From contig CAUDZT010000011.1 in NCBI GenBank assembly GCA_958453935.1, positions 1 through 41,530 on the forward strand: a stretch of DNA of 41,530 bases, written 5' to 3'. Positions 15,524 to 23,720 of the stretch are shown one piece after another. Source of the DNA: an uncultured Collinsella sp. (GTDB taxonomy: Bacteria > Actinomycetota > Coriobacteriia > Coriobacteriales > Coriobacteriaceae). Under the pieces are notes generated by a model. That model searched no databases. It saw only the letters and a program-made list of their open reading frames with translations, and was not told the DNA's origin. Made by a program: the position numbers and the translations under genes. How positions within the stretch are numbered: the first letter of the stretch is position 1; every line of letters starts with the position of its first letter.

Positions 15524-16858
15524 CTATTCAGCAGTCTCCTCAAGCTCGGAAGTATCGAACTCAAAGTCGTTACCGGGCAGGATGGCGTTGAGCACAATGC
15601 CCACCAGCGAGCCCACGGCAAGGCCCGAAAGCGAAATCGTCACGCCGCCCAGCTCCAGCACGATGGCACCGGCGGTACTGTAGGCAATGCCGAGCGAAAG
15701 CACGAGCACCAGAGCCGCCACCAGCACGTTGCGGTTGTTCTGGAAATCAACCTGGTTCTCGATGAGGTTGCGGACGCCCACGGCACTGATCATGCCGTAG
15801 AGCACGAGCGACACACCGCCGATAACGCACGCCGGCATGGCGGCAATCACCGCAGCAAACTTGGGGCAGAACGAAAGCACAATGGCGCAGCAGGCGGCAA
15901 TGCGAATCACTCGCGGGTCGAACACACGCGTCAAGGCAAGCACGCCGGTGTTCTCGCCATACGTCGTATTGGCGGGGGCGCCAAAGAGCGATGCCAAGAT
16001 GGTCGCCAGACCATCGCCGAGCAGGGTACGGTGCAGACCGGGATCGGCAATGTAATTGCGTTCGCAGGTAGAGCCAATGGCGGAGATATCGCCGATATGC
16101 TCGATCATAGTTGCAAAGGCCAGCGGCATGATGGTGATGATGGCCGTCGTGGCAAGACCGCTATCGAACTGCGGTCCAAAGAGCGCAAACACGGTGTTGT
16201 CCCACACGACGGGCAAGCCAACCCAGGGGGCGGCTGCGACGCCAGAGAAGTCGACCTCGCCCAGCGCGGCCGCAACGGCATAGCTCACCACAACGCCCAG
16301 CAAAATCGGCACGATCTTGACCATGCCGCGCCCCCAAATATTGCAGATGACGATCACGGCCACAGCGACAACGGCAACAAGCCAATTGGTCTGGCAGTTG
16401 GCGATAGCAGAGCTTGCCAAGATCAGGCCGATGGAAATGACGATGGGGCCGGTCACCACCGGCGGGAAGAAGCGCATGACGCGCTTGGCGCCAAATGCGC
16501 GGAACAGCGCTGCCAGCACCGGATAGAGCAGGCCGGCGCAGGCAACGCCCAGACAAGCGTAGGGCAAAAGCTCGGCCTCGCCGTTGGGCGCAATGGCGGC
16601 ATAACCCGCGATAAAGGCAAACGACGAGCCCAGGAACGCGGGCACCTTACCGCGCGATAGAAAGTGGAACAGCAGTGTGCCGATGCCGGCGAACAGAAGC
16701 GTCGTCGAAACGGAAAGGCCGGTGAGCACGGGCACGAGCACCGTGGCTCCGAACATCGCAAACATGTGTTGCAAACCCAACACGAACATGCGCGGGCGGC
16801 CGAGCGACGATGCATCGTAGATGGCATCGGTGACGGCGGGCGTCGAGGATTGGGACAT
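15524..16858 (-). CDS. uraA: Uracil/xanthine permease (NCS2 family)
   Basis: 444 residues with about 12-14 membrane segments. The start region (LGRPRMFVLGLQHMFAMFGATVLVPVLTGL) is the classic opening of UraA/PyrP-type uracil-xanthine permeases, with the conserved QH in the first helix. ATMIEHIGDISAIG and FGAPANTTYGENTGVLALTRV carry the family's substrate-site Glu residues. It imports uracil (or xanthine) with protons. GAAAGGAC precedes the ATG. It lies 123 bp downstream of the MetE-like gene on the same strand; no pyr-type attenuator or PRPP element was recognised in that gap. It is a distant relative of the purine permease at 9241, not a recent copy. Confidence 0.93.
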   Translation of the reverse strand: MSQSSTPAVTDAIYDASSLGRPRMFVLGLQHMFAMFGATVLVPVLTGLSVSTTLLFAGIGTLLFHFLSRGKVPAFLGSSFAFIAGYAAIAPNGEAELLPYACLGVACAGLLYPVLAALFRAFGAKRVMRFFPPVVTGPIVISIGLILASSAIANCQTNWLVAVVAVAVIVICNIWGRGMVKIVPILLGVVVSYAVAAALGEVDFSGVAAAPWVGLPVVWDNTVFALFGPQFDSGLATTAIITIMPLAFATMIEHIGDISAIGSTCERNYIADPGLHRTLLGDGLATILASLFGAPANTTYGENTGVLALTRVFDPRVIRIAACCAIVLSFCPKFAAVIAAMPACVIGGVSLVLYGMISAVGVRNLIENQVDFQNNRNVLVAALVLVLSLGIAYSTAGAIVLELGGVTISLSGLAVGSLVGIVLNAILPGNDFEFDTSELEETAE

Positions 16859-16981
16859 GGAAGTCCTTTCACGATGGAAGGGCGATCAGGCATATCGGAT
16901 AACCTGCCCGAACGATACGATCCGAACCATTGTACGCGATACGCAATGCCTCGCACGCGCCGCCACCTGCAAACGGTATCG

Positions 16982-18115
16982 TTACTTCCAAACGCGCTCG
17001 GCAATGCGCTTGACCAGAGCGATCTTTGCCCATTGCTCATCCTCGGTCAGCTTGTTGCCAATCTCGCAGCTGGCAAAGCCGCACTGGGGCGACAGGTACA
17101 GGTTCTCGAGCGGCACGTACTTTGCGGCTTCGCGGATGCGCTCGACGATGGCGTCCTCGTTCTCGAGCTCTGCCGCCTTGGTGGTTACCAAGCCCAGCAC
17201 GACCTTCTTGCCGGGAGCGACGTACTTGAGCGGCTCAAAGCCGCCGGCGCGCGGCGTGTCGAACTCCAGATAGAACGCATCGACATTCTCATGTGCGAAC
17301 AGGTACGGCGCGATGGGATCGTAGCCGCCCTCAAAGGCATAGGTGGAGTGGTAGTTGCCGCGGCACACGTGCGTGTTGACAACCAGATCGTCGGGCTTGC
17401 CCTCGATGGCGGCGTTGTTGAGCGCCACGCCCAGCTCGCTTACCTTTTGCAGGTCGACCGGGCTCATGCCGGTTTTGGCAACAAAATCGGTATCGCAGTA
17501 GATGCCCCAGGTGCAGTCATCAAACTGGATGTTGCGGCAGCCTGCTGCGTACAGGTCGGCGATCACCGTACGATAAGCGGCTGCAATGGCGTCGGCAAGT
17601 TCCTCATCGGTCTTATAGACAGCGCGCAGGCTCTCCTGCTGGCCGTCGCAGCGATCGAGCGTGACCTCAGAGAACGTCTGGATCGGCGCCGGAATGGTCT
17701 GGCGTGCGACCTGGCCCTCCCCCTCAAGCGCCTTGACGAACTTAAAATGCTCGACGAACGGGTGGTTCTCGCCGCTGATGGGGCCGGTCACCACCGCGGT
17801 ATCTGCCGTGGTCTCCTCATCGTGGAACATATAGCCCGTACGCGAAACGCGGCGCTCAATGCCGTTAAGGCCCCACATAAAATCGAGGTGCCAGTAGCTG
17901 CGGCGGTATTCGCCATCGGTAATTACCTGTAAGCCGGCTGCCTTCTGCTTGGCCACCAAATCGCAAATGGCCTCATCCTCGACGGCCTTAAGGCCGGCGG
18001 CGTCGAGCGTGCCCGCGGCATAGGCGGCACGTGCATCCTTAACAGCCTGGGGACGAAGAAAGCTGCCGACGATATCGGCGCGAAACGGCGCGTTCGGTTG
18101 AATCAAGGTGCTCAT
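16982..18115 (-). CDS. MetE C-terminal-like cobalamin-independent methyltransferase (YxjG/YxjH type)
   Basis: 377 residues from ATG 18115 (AAAGGGAG upstream), corresponding only to the catalytic half of methionine synthase MetE. These single-domain proteins transfer a methyl group to homocysteine from a folate or other donor. Zinc ligands are visible as His249 and Cys251 in NTHVCRGNYH, Glu284 in FYLEFD, and Cys345 in SPQCGFAS. The N-terminal DIVGSFLRP and ITDGEYRR blocks are typical of the family. It lies downstream of a LysR-type gene and carries a LysR box centred about 66 bp before its predicted transcription start, so it is probably activated by that regulator, as metE is by MetR in other bacteria. 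The actual methyl donor is unknown. Confidence 0.9.
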   Translation of the reverse strand: MSTLIQPNAPFRADIVGSFLRPQAVKDARAAYAAGTLDAAGLKAVEDEAICDLVAKQKAAGLQVITDGEYRRSYWHLDFMWGLNGIERRVSRTGYMFHDEETTADTAVVTGPISGENHPFVEHFKFVKALEGEGQVARQTIPAPIQTFSEVTLDRCDGQQESLRAVYKTDEELADAIAAAYRTVIADLYAAGCRNIQFDDCTWGIYCDTDFVAKTGMSPVDLQKVSELGVALNNAAIEGKPDDLVVNTHVCRGNYHSTYAFEGGYDPIAPYLFAHENVDAFYLEFDTPRAGGFEPLKYVAPGKKVVLGLVTTKAAELENEDAIVERIREAAKYVPLENLYLSPQCGFASCEIGNKLTEDEQWAKIALVKRIAERVWK

Positions 18116-18199
18116 AGATATCTCCCTTTGCATTGGTTGCTTTACTGGGACAGAGTATGAGCGCTCATATGGCTATCGTAAAATATACGTTTATAACAG

Positions 18200-18226
18200 T
18201 TTGATATAGATGCTTCCTATATCAAA
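18200..18226 (-). promoter_or_regulatory. LysR-type operator of the MetE-like gene
   Basis: TTTGATATAG-ATGCTTC-CTATATCAAA is a perfect 10-bp inverted repeat with a 7-bp spacer, containing ATAG-N7-CTAT (T-N11-A). On the minus strand TTTACG and CATACT, spaced 17 bp, form a plausible promoter with start near 18147, so the box centres near -66, the classic LysR activator position. A second palindrome, ATGAGCGCTCAT (18157-18168), overlaps the -10 region. Confidence 0.8.
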
Positions 18227-18270
18227 TGAGACTGCCGCAAAGAGATTTGACCCGTGCAGAACGCAGCAAT

Positions 18271-19167
18271 CTAGATGTGCTGACGGATCGCGTCGATATA
18301 GGCCTGCCCATAGCGCGTGAGCGTCGTATTTTTGCGCGTGATAATGCCGATCTCCATGTATTCGTCCACATCGAGCGGAATCGAGATGATACCGGGGCCG
18401 TTAAGTTCATGGCTGATCACGCCCGAACACACCGTGTAACCGTTAAGGCCCATGGCCAGGTTGAACAACGTCGCACGGTCACGCACGCGGATATTCTTGC
18501 GACGCTCAAAAGTCGAGGTCAGTTCCTCGGAATAGTAAAACGAGTTATAGCTGCCCTGCTCGTAGGACAGGAACGGGTAGTCTTCCAAGTCCTCAAGCGT
18601 CACGCTCGAGCGGCCCGCCAGCGGATGGTCTGCGCACACGAAGACATGCGGCGTGGCGCAGAAGAGCCCCTCGAATACGAGCTCGTTGGCGGCAAGCATG
18701 CGCTCGATAACCTCGCGGTTATGCTCGGATAAGTACAGGATGCCCAGTTCGCTTTTCATATGCGCGACATCCTCGATAATCTCGTGAGTCTGCTCCTCGC
18801 GCAGGGTGAAGTCGTAACGCGCGGCATCGAACTCGCGGATCACGTCAACAAACGCGTTAACGGCAAAGGAATAATGCTGGCAGCTCACGCTAAAGTGCGG
18901 CACCTGCTCGGATGTGCCCTTGTACTTGCCCTCGAGCAGGTCGGCCTGGTCGAGCACCTGGCGCGCGTAGCCCAAGAAGGTCTCGCCTTCCTCGGACACA
19001 ATGACGCCCTTGTTGGTGCGCTCAAAGATATGCACACCCATCTCGTTTTCGAGATCGCGGATCGATGCGGTAATCGAAGGCTGCGACACAAAGAGCCGGC
19101 GCGAGGCCTCGGTAATGCTGCCGCATTCGGCAACTTTGACGACATATCTGAGCTGCTGGAGCTTCAT
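18271..19167 (-). CDS. LysR-family transcriptional regulator
   Basis: 298 residues from ATG 19167, preceded by TAAGGAGA; the frame upstream to 19374 is overlap with the neighbour. The N-terminus MKLQQLRYVVKVAECGSITEASRRLFVSQPSITASIRDLE is a textbook LysR winged helix. The effector-binding domain follows from about residue 90. It is 10 nt downstream of the HAD hydrolase gene and upstream of the MetE-like gene, all on one strand. The LysR box at 18200-18226 lies between it and the MetE-like gene, making it the best candidate regulator of that gene. A CysB/MetR-like role is inferred; the coinducer is unknown. Confidence 0.92.
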   Translation of the reverse strand: MKLQQLRYVVKVAECGSITEASRRLFVSQPSITASIRDLENEMGVHIFERTNKGVIVSEEGETFLGYARQVLDQADLLEGKYKGTSEQVPHFSVSCQHYSFAVNAFVDVIREFDAARYDFTLREEQTHEIIEDVAHMKSELGILYLSEHNREVIERMLAANELVFEGLFCATPHVFVCADHPLAGRSSVTLEDLEDYPFLSYEQGSYNSFYYSEELTSTFERRKNIRVRDRATLFNLAMGLNGYTVCSGVISHELNGPGIISIPLDVDEYMEIGIITRKNTTLTRYGQAYIDAIRQHI

Positions 19168-19177
19168 GGCTGTCTCC

Positions 19178-20086
19178 TTAGCTGTTCGTGAGATTCGCGT
19201 CGGCAGTACCCGGCAGGCGCATAAACGACGGCATCTCCCCCGTCGCGGCGCAGGCGGCGATCTGATGTAGAGCCCCGGCGACCGCATCGTCTGCCGCAGT
19301 GCCGACATGCCAGCGCGCTGCCGCCGTGACGGCCTCGTTGGCATTGGCGACTGCAACGGAGTTGGGAACGGCATCGATCATGGGCAAATCATTATCAGAA
19401 TCACCGAATACGGCCACCTCGTCGGGCGTCAAGCCCAAAGCACGCGCCAGCTCCAGCGCAGCGCAGCCCTTGTCCCAACCAGCCGGAAGGATGTCGAACA
19501 GACGCACTCGGTTGTTGGGAAACACAAGCGAGAGTTCCGGCACCTCAGCGGCAACGCGCTCGCGTAGCTCCGCGAGCTCCTCACGCGAACGGGCACTCCA
19601 GATATTCGCCTTAAACACCGGCGCGTCATCGACGACGGGACGGCACGGGGCCTCTTCGCCTTTGAGCCACGCGTTGCCGCCCGACTCCATGGCGCGACGA
19701 ACGCGCTCAGGATTGCTCGTCACGCAATAGGCATCGTTGCCCCAAAAGTCATCGCCCAGGCTGTAGACTTTTAGAAATGTATCGTCGGTCTCTTGCTCGA
19801 GGTAATCGGCCAGACGCATCAGAGCATCGTTGTCGGTCGCACGCGAAGCGACTACTTCGCCGTCGACAAACATCACCTGGCCGTTACAGAACGCACCGGT
19901 CGAAAAACACTCGGAACAATTTTTGAACATCCAACCCATCGCGGACGGCTGACGACCCGAAACCGGGCCAAAGTGCAGACCCGCCGCCTGCATGGCATGA
20001 ATGCCCTCAATGGCGTAGTCGCTGGCTCCGTCATGCCCAGCCGGAATCAGCGTATCGTCCATATCGGTCAGCACAAGTTTGATCAT
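19178..20086 (-). CDS. HAD-superfamily hydrolase, Cof/IIB type
   Basis: 302 residues from ATG 20086, after a GGGGGAC site. Motif I is DMDDT (Asp8 nucleophile, Asp10), motif III is Lys206 in GWDKG, and motif IV is GDSDND (228-233). The large insert between motifs I and III is a type IIB cap. Cof-like enzymes dephosphorylate sugar phosphates, nucleotides or cofactor intermediates in the cytoplasm; the substrate cannot be assigned. The stop codon is 10 nt from the LysR start, suggesting co-transcription. A pair of inverted 35-bp repeats lies upstream, between this gene and the divergent thiamine operon. Confidence 0.88.
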   Translation of the reverse strand: MIKLVLTDMDDTLIPAGHDGASDYAIEGIHAMQAAGLHFGPVSGRQPSAMGWMFKNCSECFSTGAFCNGQVMFVDGEVVASRATDNDALMRLADYLEQETDDTFLKVYSLGDDFWGNDAYCVTSNPERVRRAMESGGNAWLKGEEAPCRPVVDDAPVFKANIWSARSREELAELRERVAAEVPELSLVFPNNRVRLFDILPAGWDKGCAALELARALGLTPDEVAVFGDSDNDLPMIDAVPNSVAVANANEAVTAAARWHVGTAADDAVAGALHQIAACAATGEMPSFMRLPGTADANLTNS

Positions 20087-20123
20087 AGAGTCCCCCGTCA
20101 TTTTCACCGTAACCATTGTAACG

Positions 20124-20225
20124 ACCTGCCAATAAGGGACAGGTTCATTTTGGCAGGTTTTATCTGGGAAAATGTAACGCCCCAGTCGCCACCTGCCAAA
20201 ATAAACCTGTCCCTTTTTAGCAGGT
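20124..20225. repeat. Two inverted copies of a 35-bp ACCTGCC palindromic element
   Basis: Copy A (20124-20158) and copy B (20191-20225) are reverse complements of each other apart from a few bases. Each begins ACCTGCC and ends with its complement (GGCAGGT or AGCAGGT), with a core containing AAGGGACAGG on one strand. The pair makes a 102-bp palindrome between the divergent HAD gene and the thiamine operon, and copy B lies next to a TAGTAT -10-like box of the latter. A third copy lies at 40540-40574. Confidence 0.85.
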
Positions 20226-20251
20226 GCGCTAGTATAGGGAACAACAGATTC

Positions 20252-20350
20252 GCTGCGGGAGTGCCGGCGGTGCAAACCACAAGGCTGAGAGGGCATGGGG
20301 CCCAATCCTTTGAACCTGTCAGTTAATGCTGGCGTAGGGAGCATGCCGCC
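20252..20350 (+). promoter_or_regulatory. TPP riboswitch (THI element)
   Basis: The conserved aptamer strings are present in order: GGGAGTGCC, GGCTGAGAGGG, CCTTTGAACCTG and GTTAATGCTGGCGTAGGGA. In bacteria this RNA binds thiamine pyrophosphate and shuts off downstream genes. It precedes thiM and is followed directly by a terminator hairpin, so control is by transcription attenuation. Confidence 0.97.
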
Positions 20351-20355
20351 TTTAC

Positions 20356-20388
20356 AGGGGCGCTGTCTATGCACAGCGCCCCTTTTCT
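20356..20388 (+). terminator. Expression-platform terminator of the TPP riboswitch
   Basis: AGGGGCGCTGT (20356-20366) pairs with ACAGCGCCCCT (20373-20383), then TTTCT. The T run stops 6 nt before the thiM ribosome binding site, so TPP binding would favour termination ahead of the operon. Confidence 0.88.
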
Positions 20389-20408
20389 ATGCCAAGGAGG
20401 CATGTGCA

Positions 20409-21248
20409 GTGATCGATTCGAAACAGCTCAAGCAACAAGTGATCAAGGCCGTGGAGGAGATTCGCGCCACCAATCCGATGGCCGGCTCCATCACCAACAC
20501 GGTGACGATCGACTTTGTCGCCAACGCACAGCTCGCCGTGGGCGGATCGGCCGCCATGGTCTATCTGCCCGACGAGGGCGAGGCGCTCGTTGCCGGCGGC
20601 GGCGCCATCTATCTCAACATGGGCACACTCTTCCCCATCTACGAGCAGACGATTCCCCGCGCGGCCAAGGCGGCACACGACGCCGGCAAGCCCTGGGTGC
20701 TCGATCCGGTTGGCCTGGGCATCGGTAGCCTGCGCACCCAGCTGGTAAACGAGCTCAAGCAGTACAAACCCGCCATCGTGCGCGGCAACGCCTCCGAGAT
20801 TATCGCGCTCGCCGGCCTGTGGGGTCTTGAGGGCGAGGCGGCTGATCTGAGCCGCGTACGCGGTGTCGACACCACCGACACGGTCGACGCCGCCCGCGAT
20901 GCCGCCGTGGCGCTCGCTCGCTACACCGGCGGCGCCGTAGTGGTCTCGGGTGAAGTCGACCTGATCACCGACGGCACGACCGTGGCCAAGTCCCACGGCG
21001 GCAGCCCACTCATGTCCAAGATCACCGGCTGTGGTTGCTCACAGGGCGGCGTGCTGGCCGTGTACGCCTGTGCTGCCGATCCGTTTACGGCAGCCATCTG
21101 CGGCACCGCCGTCTACAACGTTGCCGGTACGCGTGCCGCTGCTGTCGCCGACGCGCCGGCAAGCTTTAAGGTCGCCTTTATCGACGAGCTCTACCGTGCG
21201 ACCGCCCAGGACATTGCCGATAACCGACTCGAGCTCGAGGAGGCATAA
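20409..21248 (+). CDS. thiM: Hydroxyethylthiazole kinase ThiM
   Basis: 279 residues from GTG 20409, with AAGGAGG at 20394-20400; an ATG at 20402 is out of frame. ThiM phosphorylates the thiazole alcohol released from thiamine breakdown, a salvage step. Family blocks are visible: RATNPMAGSITNTVTIDFVAN near the start, WVLDPVGLG, AIVRGNASEI, and the ATP/active-site KITGCGCSQGG containing the conserved Cys. It is the first gene of a three-gene operon under the TPP riboswitch, 3 nt from the next gene. No thiC, thiG or thiD is present here, so the operon serves salvage and coupling. Confidence 0.96.
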   Translation: MIDSKQLKQQVIKAVEEIRATNPMAGSITNTVTIDFVANAQLAVGGSAAMVYLPDEGEALVAGGGAIYLNMGTLFPIYEQTIPRAAKAAHDAGKPWVLDPVGLGIGSLRTQLVNELKQYKPAIVRGNASEIIALAGLWGLEGEAADLSRVRGVDTTDTVDAARDAAVALARYTGGAVVVSGEVDLITDGTTVAKSHGGSPLMSKITGCGCSQGGVLAVYACAADPFTAAICGTAVYNVAGTRAAAVADAPASFKVAFIDELYRATAQDIADNRLELEEA

Positions 21249-21251
21249 GCC

Positions 21252-21593
21252 ATGTCCGAGCCCGCAACCAATGCCGGCATGAACACCCTGGTCGCTGTGG
21301 CCATTGCCCCATGTGGCACCGGCGACGAGCTGTCTGCCGAGGTCGCCGAAGTCGTGCGCGTCATTCGCGAGAGCGGCCTTCCCAACCGCACCACCTCGAT
21401 GTTCACCGAGATCGAGGGCGACTGGGACGAGGTCATGCAGGTCGTGCGCGACGCAACCTTTGTGTTGGCGAGCAAGGGCATCCGCACCGAAGTCGTGCTC
21501 AAAGCCGATATTCGACCCGGATTTACCGACACCATGACCGGCAAACTCGAGCGCATGGAAGCACAGATCAAAAAGCAGGAGGAAGCACGATGA
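21252..21593 (+). CDS. Thiamine-binding protein, MTH1187/YkoF-type
   Basis: 113 residues with ferredoxin-like alternating strands and helices, as in the MTH1187 (DUF77) thiamine-binding proteins: VAVAIAPCGTGDELSAEVAEVVRVI near the start and GDWDEVMQVVRDATFVLASKGIRTEVVLKADIRPG in the second half. Such proteins bind the HMP/thiamine moiety in the cytoplasm and are often found beside thiamine transport or salvage genes. It is 3 nt after thiM and overlaps thiE by 4 nt, so it is translationally coupled to both. The precise role is not established. Confidence 0.9.
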   Translation: MSEPATNAGMNTLVAVAIAPCGTGDELSAEVAEVVRVIRESGLPNRTTSMFTEIEGDWDEVMQVVRDATFVLASKGIRTEVVLKADIRPGFTDTMTGKLERMEAQIKKQEEAR

Positions 21594-22285
21594 GCATCCG
21601 CGACAACCTTGATATCTCGGCCTATCTGGTACTCGGCCCCGAAAACACGCTCGGGCGCCCCGTGGGCGATGTGGTGGCCCAGGCACTCGATGCCGGCTTT
21701 ACCTGCATCCAGGTGCGCTCCAAGGTGGCAAGCGCCCGCGAGATCATCGCGCTGACCGGCGACGCCGCGCAGGCAATCGCACAGGCTGGCAAGACCGGTC
21801 AGGTCGCTTTGCTGATCGATGACCGCCTTGACTGCGTACTCGCCGCACGCGAGCAGGGCATTGCGGTCGACGGCGTGCACGTGGGCCAGAGCGATATTCC
21901 CGTCGAGGTCTGTCGCAAGCTGCTGGGCCCCGACGCCATCGTGGGCCTTTCGGCCCGTTGCGAGGAAATGCTCGAGTACGTCAAGACCGCCGACATGAGT
22001 CTGGTCGACTACCTGGGCATCGGCCCGCTCCACGAGACCGAGACCAAGCGCGACTGCGGACGCGCAGCCGATGACTCCATCATCACCAAGAGCTTTGAGG
22101 ACCTGGCCGCACTCCACGCGGCAAGCCCCGTGCCCATCGTGGTGGGCGGCGGCGTTAAGACGGCCGACTTGCCGCAGCTTAAGGCAACCGGCGTCGACGG
22201 CTTCTTTGTGGTGAGCGCTGTCTGCAGCGCCGATGACCCCTACGCCGCGGCCAAGGAGCTCGTCGACACCTGGCAGCAGGCATAG
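21590..22285 (+). CDS. thiE: Thiamine-phosphate synthase ThiE
   Basis: 231 residues from ATG 21590, inside the ATGA overlap with the preceding gene and after AGGAGG. ThiE condenses HMP diphosphate with thiazole phosphate to give thiamine phosphate. The TIM-barrel motifs are visible: FTCIQVRSK, LLIDDRLDC, GVHVGQSDIP, DYLGIGPLHETETKRD (diphosphate/substrate loop) and VVGGGVKTAD. The usual GxSxH-like loop reads GLSARCEE here, a mild divergence. As last gene of the TPP-controlled operon it uses the ThiM product. An HMP kinase must be encoded elsewhere. Confidence 0.95.
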   Translation: MSIRDNLDISAYLVLGPENTLGRPVGDVVAQALDAGFTCIQVRSKVASAREIIALTGDAAQAIAQAGKTGQVALLIDDRLDCVLAAREQGIAVDGVHVGQSDIPVEVCRKLLGPDAIVGLSARCEEMLEYVKTADMSLVDYLGIGPLHETETKRDCGRAADDSIITKSFEDLAALHAASPVPIVVGGGVKTADLPQLKATGVDGFFVVSAVCSADDPYAAAKELVDTWQQA

Positions 22286-22327
22286 GCATAAGCCGAGCAG
22301 CTGATCCGCAGCCTCACATCTTCAGCA

Positions 22328-22499
22328 ATGGAAAGCGCATCCCAGTTTGGACCTCCATTCCGGGATGCGCTTTCCATATAGAGGCTCAACGGGAAACCGC
22401 ATCCCAGTCTGAACGCATATTCCGGGACGTACTTTCCGAAACCCCACTGTTTGGGAAACTGTAACCCGTTCTGAGCGCTCATTCTGGGACGCGCTTTCC
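22328..22499. repeat. Three tandem hairpin repeats, 62-bp period
   Basis: GGAAA starts recur at 22330, 22392 and 22454, exactly 62 bp apart. Unit 1 is a perfect 16-bp inverted repeat, ATGGAAAGCGCATCCC (22328-22343) with GGGATGCGCTTTCCAT (22362-22377). Units 2 (22391-22437) and 3 (22453-22499) keep the GGAAA...TTTCC ends and the CCGGGA/CTGGGA inner part but carry several mismatches. It fills the 236-bp gap between thiE and the convergent patatin gene. The copies look like members of a dispersed extragenic repeat family. No gene is evident here. Confidence 0.85.
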
Positions 22500-22521
22500 G
22501 CCGAGTCCACGGCAGCTTGCC

Positions 22522-23391
22522 CTACCCCGCTAGATACGCTTCCAACGCCGGCAAGGTCGCCTCCGCATCGCGGCGGCCGATCTGATAGATACGCTCAAGC
22601 TCATCGGGCTCGCGGCACAGCGACGGCACCTTCACCGATTCGCTCGGCCGCACCACAAAGATCTCGCCAGCGGCCTCGCGACGCGCCAGGTCGTCGAGCG
22701 TGGCGTTATATACCTCGTGCCGGTGCTCAAGCGCCGCAACAAACTCCGGATAGTGACGATACACGCGACGCAGCATAGGCATCACGCTATTGGGCTGCTT
22801 TACAAAGCCCGCCGGCTGCGTCAGCACCACCACGTTGCGGTCATAGCCCTGCGCAAACAGCCATGCGCTGGGAATGGAATCGGCAACGCCGCCATCCAGG
22901 TACTTGTGCCCCTCAATGGCAACGGGTCGTGTTGCCACGGGAATCGCCGACGACGCCCGGATCCACTCGATATCATGCTCATCACCGTAAGGCAGGTCAT
23001 GGTAGACGGCCCGCCCCGTCTTAAGATCGGTGCACACGCAGGTAAACCGCATGGGGCAGGCACGATAAGCCTCCAGGTCGATGGGATCGCGCTCGATGGG
23101 AACCTCGTGATAGGCAAACTCGGCATTGAACATGTCGCCGGTTCGCAGCCAGCTCGTCACGCTCGCATAGCGCTTGTCGGCGCAATAGGCCTTGTTGTAG
23201 CGAATGGCACGGCCGATCTGGCGCGATTTAAAGTTGTAGCCAAACGCCGCGCCCGCCGAGACGCCCACCATATGGTCACAGGTCAGGCCGCACTCCATCC
23301 ATACGTCGAGCACGCCCGCCGTATACATACCGCGGTAGCCGCCTCCCTCGAGAGCAAGCCCCACCGTGGGCGTCGTATCTGGCTGTGCCAT
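22522..23391 (-). CDS. Patatin-like phospholipase (RssA/YjjU type)
   Basis: 289 residues from ATG 23391, preceded by GGAGAT; the frame upstream lacks a site. Patatin-like enzymes hydrolyse acyl esters with a Ser-Asp dyad. The oxyanion loop is EGGGYRG (15-21), the nucleophile GVSAG (Ser45) and the Asp is in DGG (Asp166). The protein resembles bacterial patatins of the RssA/YjjU type and has no signal peptide or lipid anchor, so it is probably cytoplasmic. Its lipid substrate is unknown. A 12-bp palindrome CGTTTTAAAACG (23411-23422) and a doubled TGGCGAATAA decamer (23491-23510) lie upstream. Confidence 0.9.
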   Translation of the reverse strand: MAQPDTTPTVGLALEGGGYRGMYTAGVLDVWMECGLTCDHMVGVSAGAAFGYNFKSRQIGRAIRYNKAYCADKRYASVTSWLRTGDMFNAEFAYHEVPIERDPIDLEAYRACPMRFTCVCTDLKTGRAVYHDLPYGDEHDIEWIRASSAIPVATRPVAIEGHKYLDGGVADSIPSAWLFAQGYDRNVVVLTQPAGFVKQPNSVMPMLRRVYRHYPEFVAALEHRHEVYNATLDDLARREAAGEIFVVRPSESVKVPSLCREPDELERIYQIGRRDAEATLPALEAYLAG

Positions 23392-23720
23392 GCGACCATC
23401 TCCGTTCCTGCGTTTTAAAACGAAACAAGTATACCCGTCAACATATATCGCCTCAGTCGCATTTTCATCGAACATCGTCGCGTTACCGTTTGGCGAATAA
23501 TGGCGAATAATGGCCGCCCGCAACATGGGCACCCCTGCATAATTCCATACACTTGTTTATACTACTCAGTAGTTATCAGCAACGAACGTCAGCCGGCAAA
23601 TAAACCCAACGACGCAGCAAGGCGGGGGCTTGGAAACACGCGAGGCGTTGAGCAACAACGCGTGTGCACAACGAGCTCGCCCGACGCAATCCGCCCCGAC
23701 CCCAGAAAGCCGCCTACAGC
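23392..23720. other. Intergenic region between divergent patatin and GGDEF/EAL genes
   Basis: No convincing gene. It holds the palindrome CGTTTTAAAACG (23411-23422), a tandem decamer TGGCGAATAA (23491-23510, a third partial copy follows), and ACTACT-C-AGTAGT (23561-23573). The promoters of both flanking genes must lie here. The last 57 nt could be coding if the downstream gene starts at GTG 23664. Confidence 0.5.

Noticed and set aside
21311..21589. Extended frame upstream of thiE
   Set aside because: It overlaps the thiamine-binding protein gene in another frame. ATG 21590 follows AGGAGG and matches the ThiE N-terminus.
22328..22499. Possible CRISPR array from regularly spaced repeats
   Set aside because: The period is 62 bp and the units are themselves hairpins that decay along the array. 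There are no unique spacers of constant length between identical repeats, and no cas genes.
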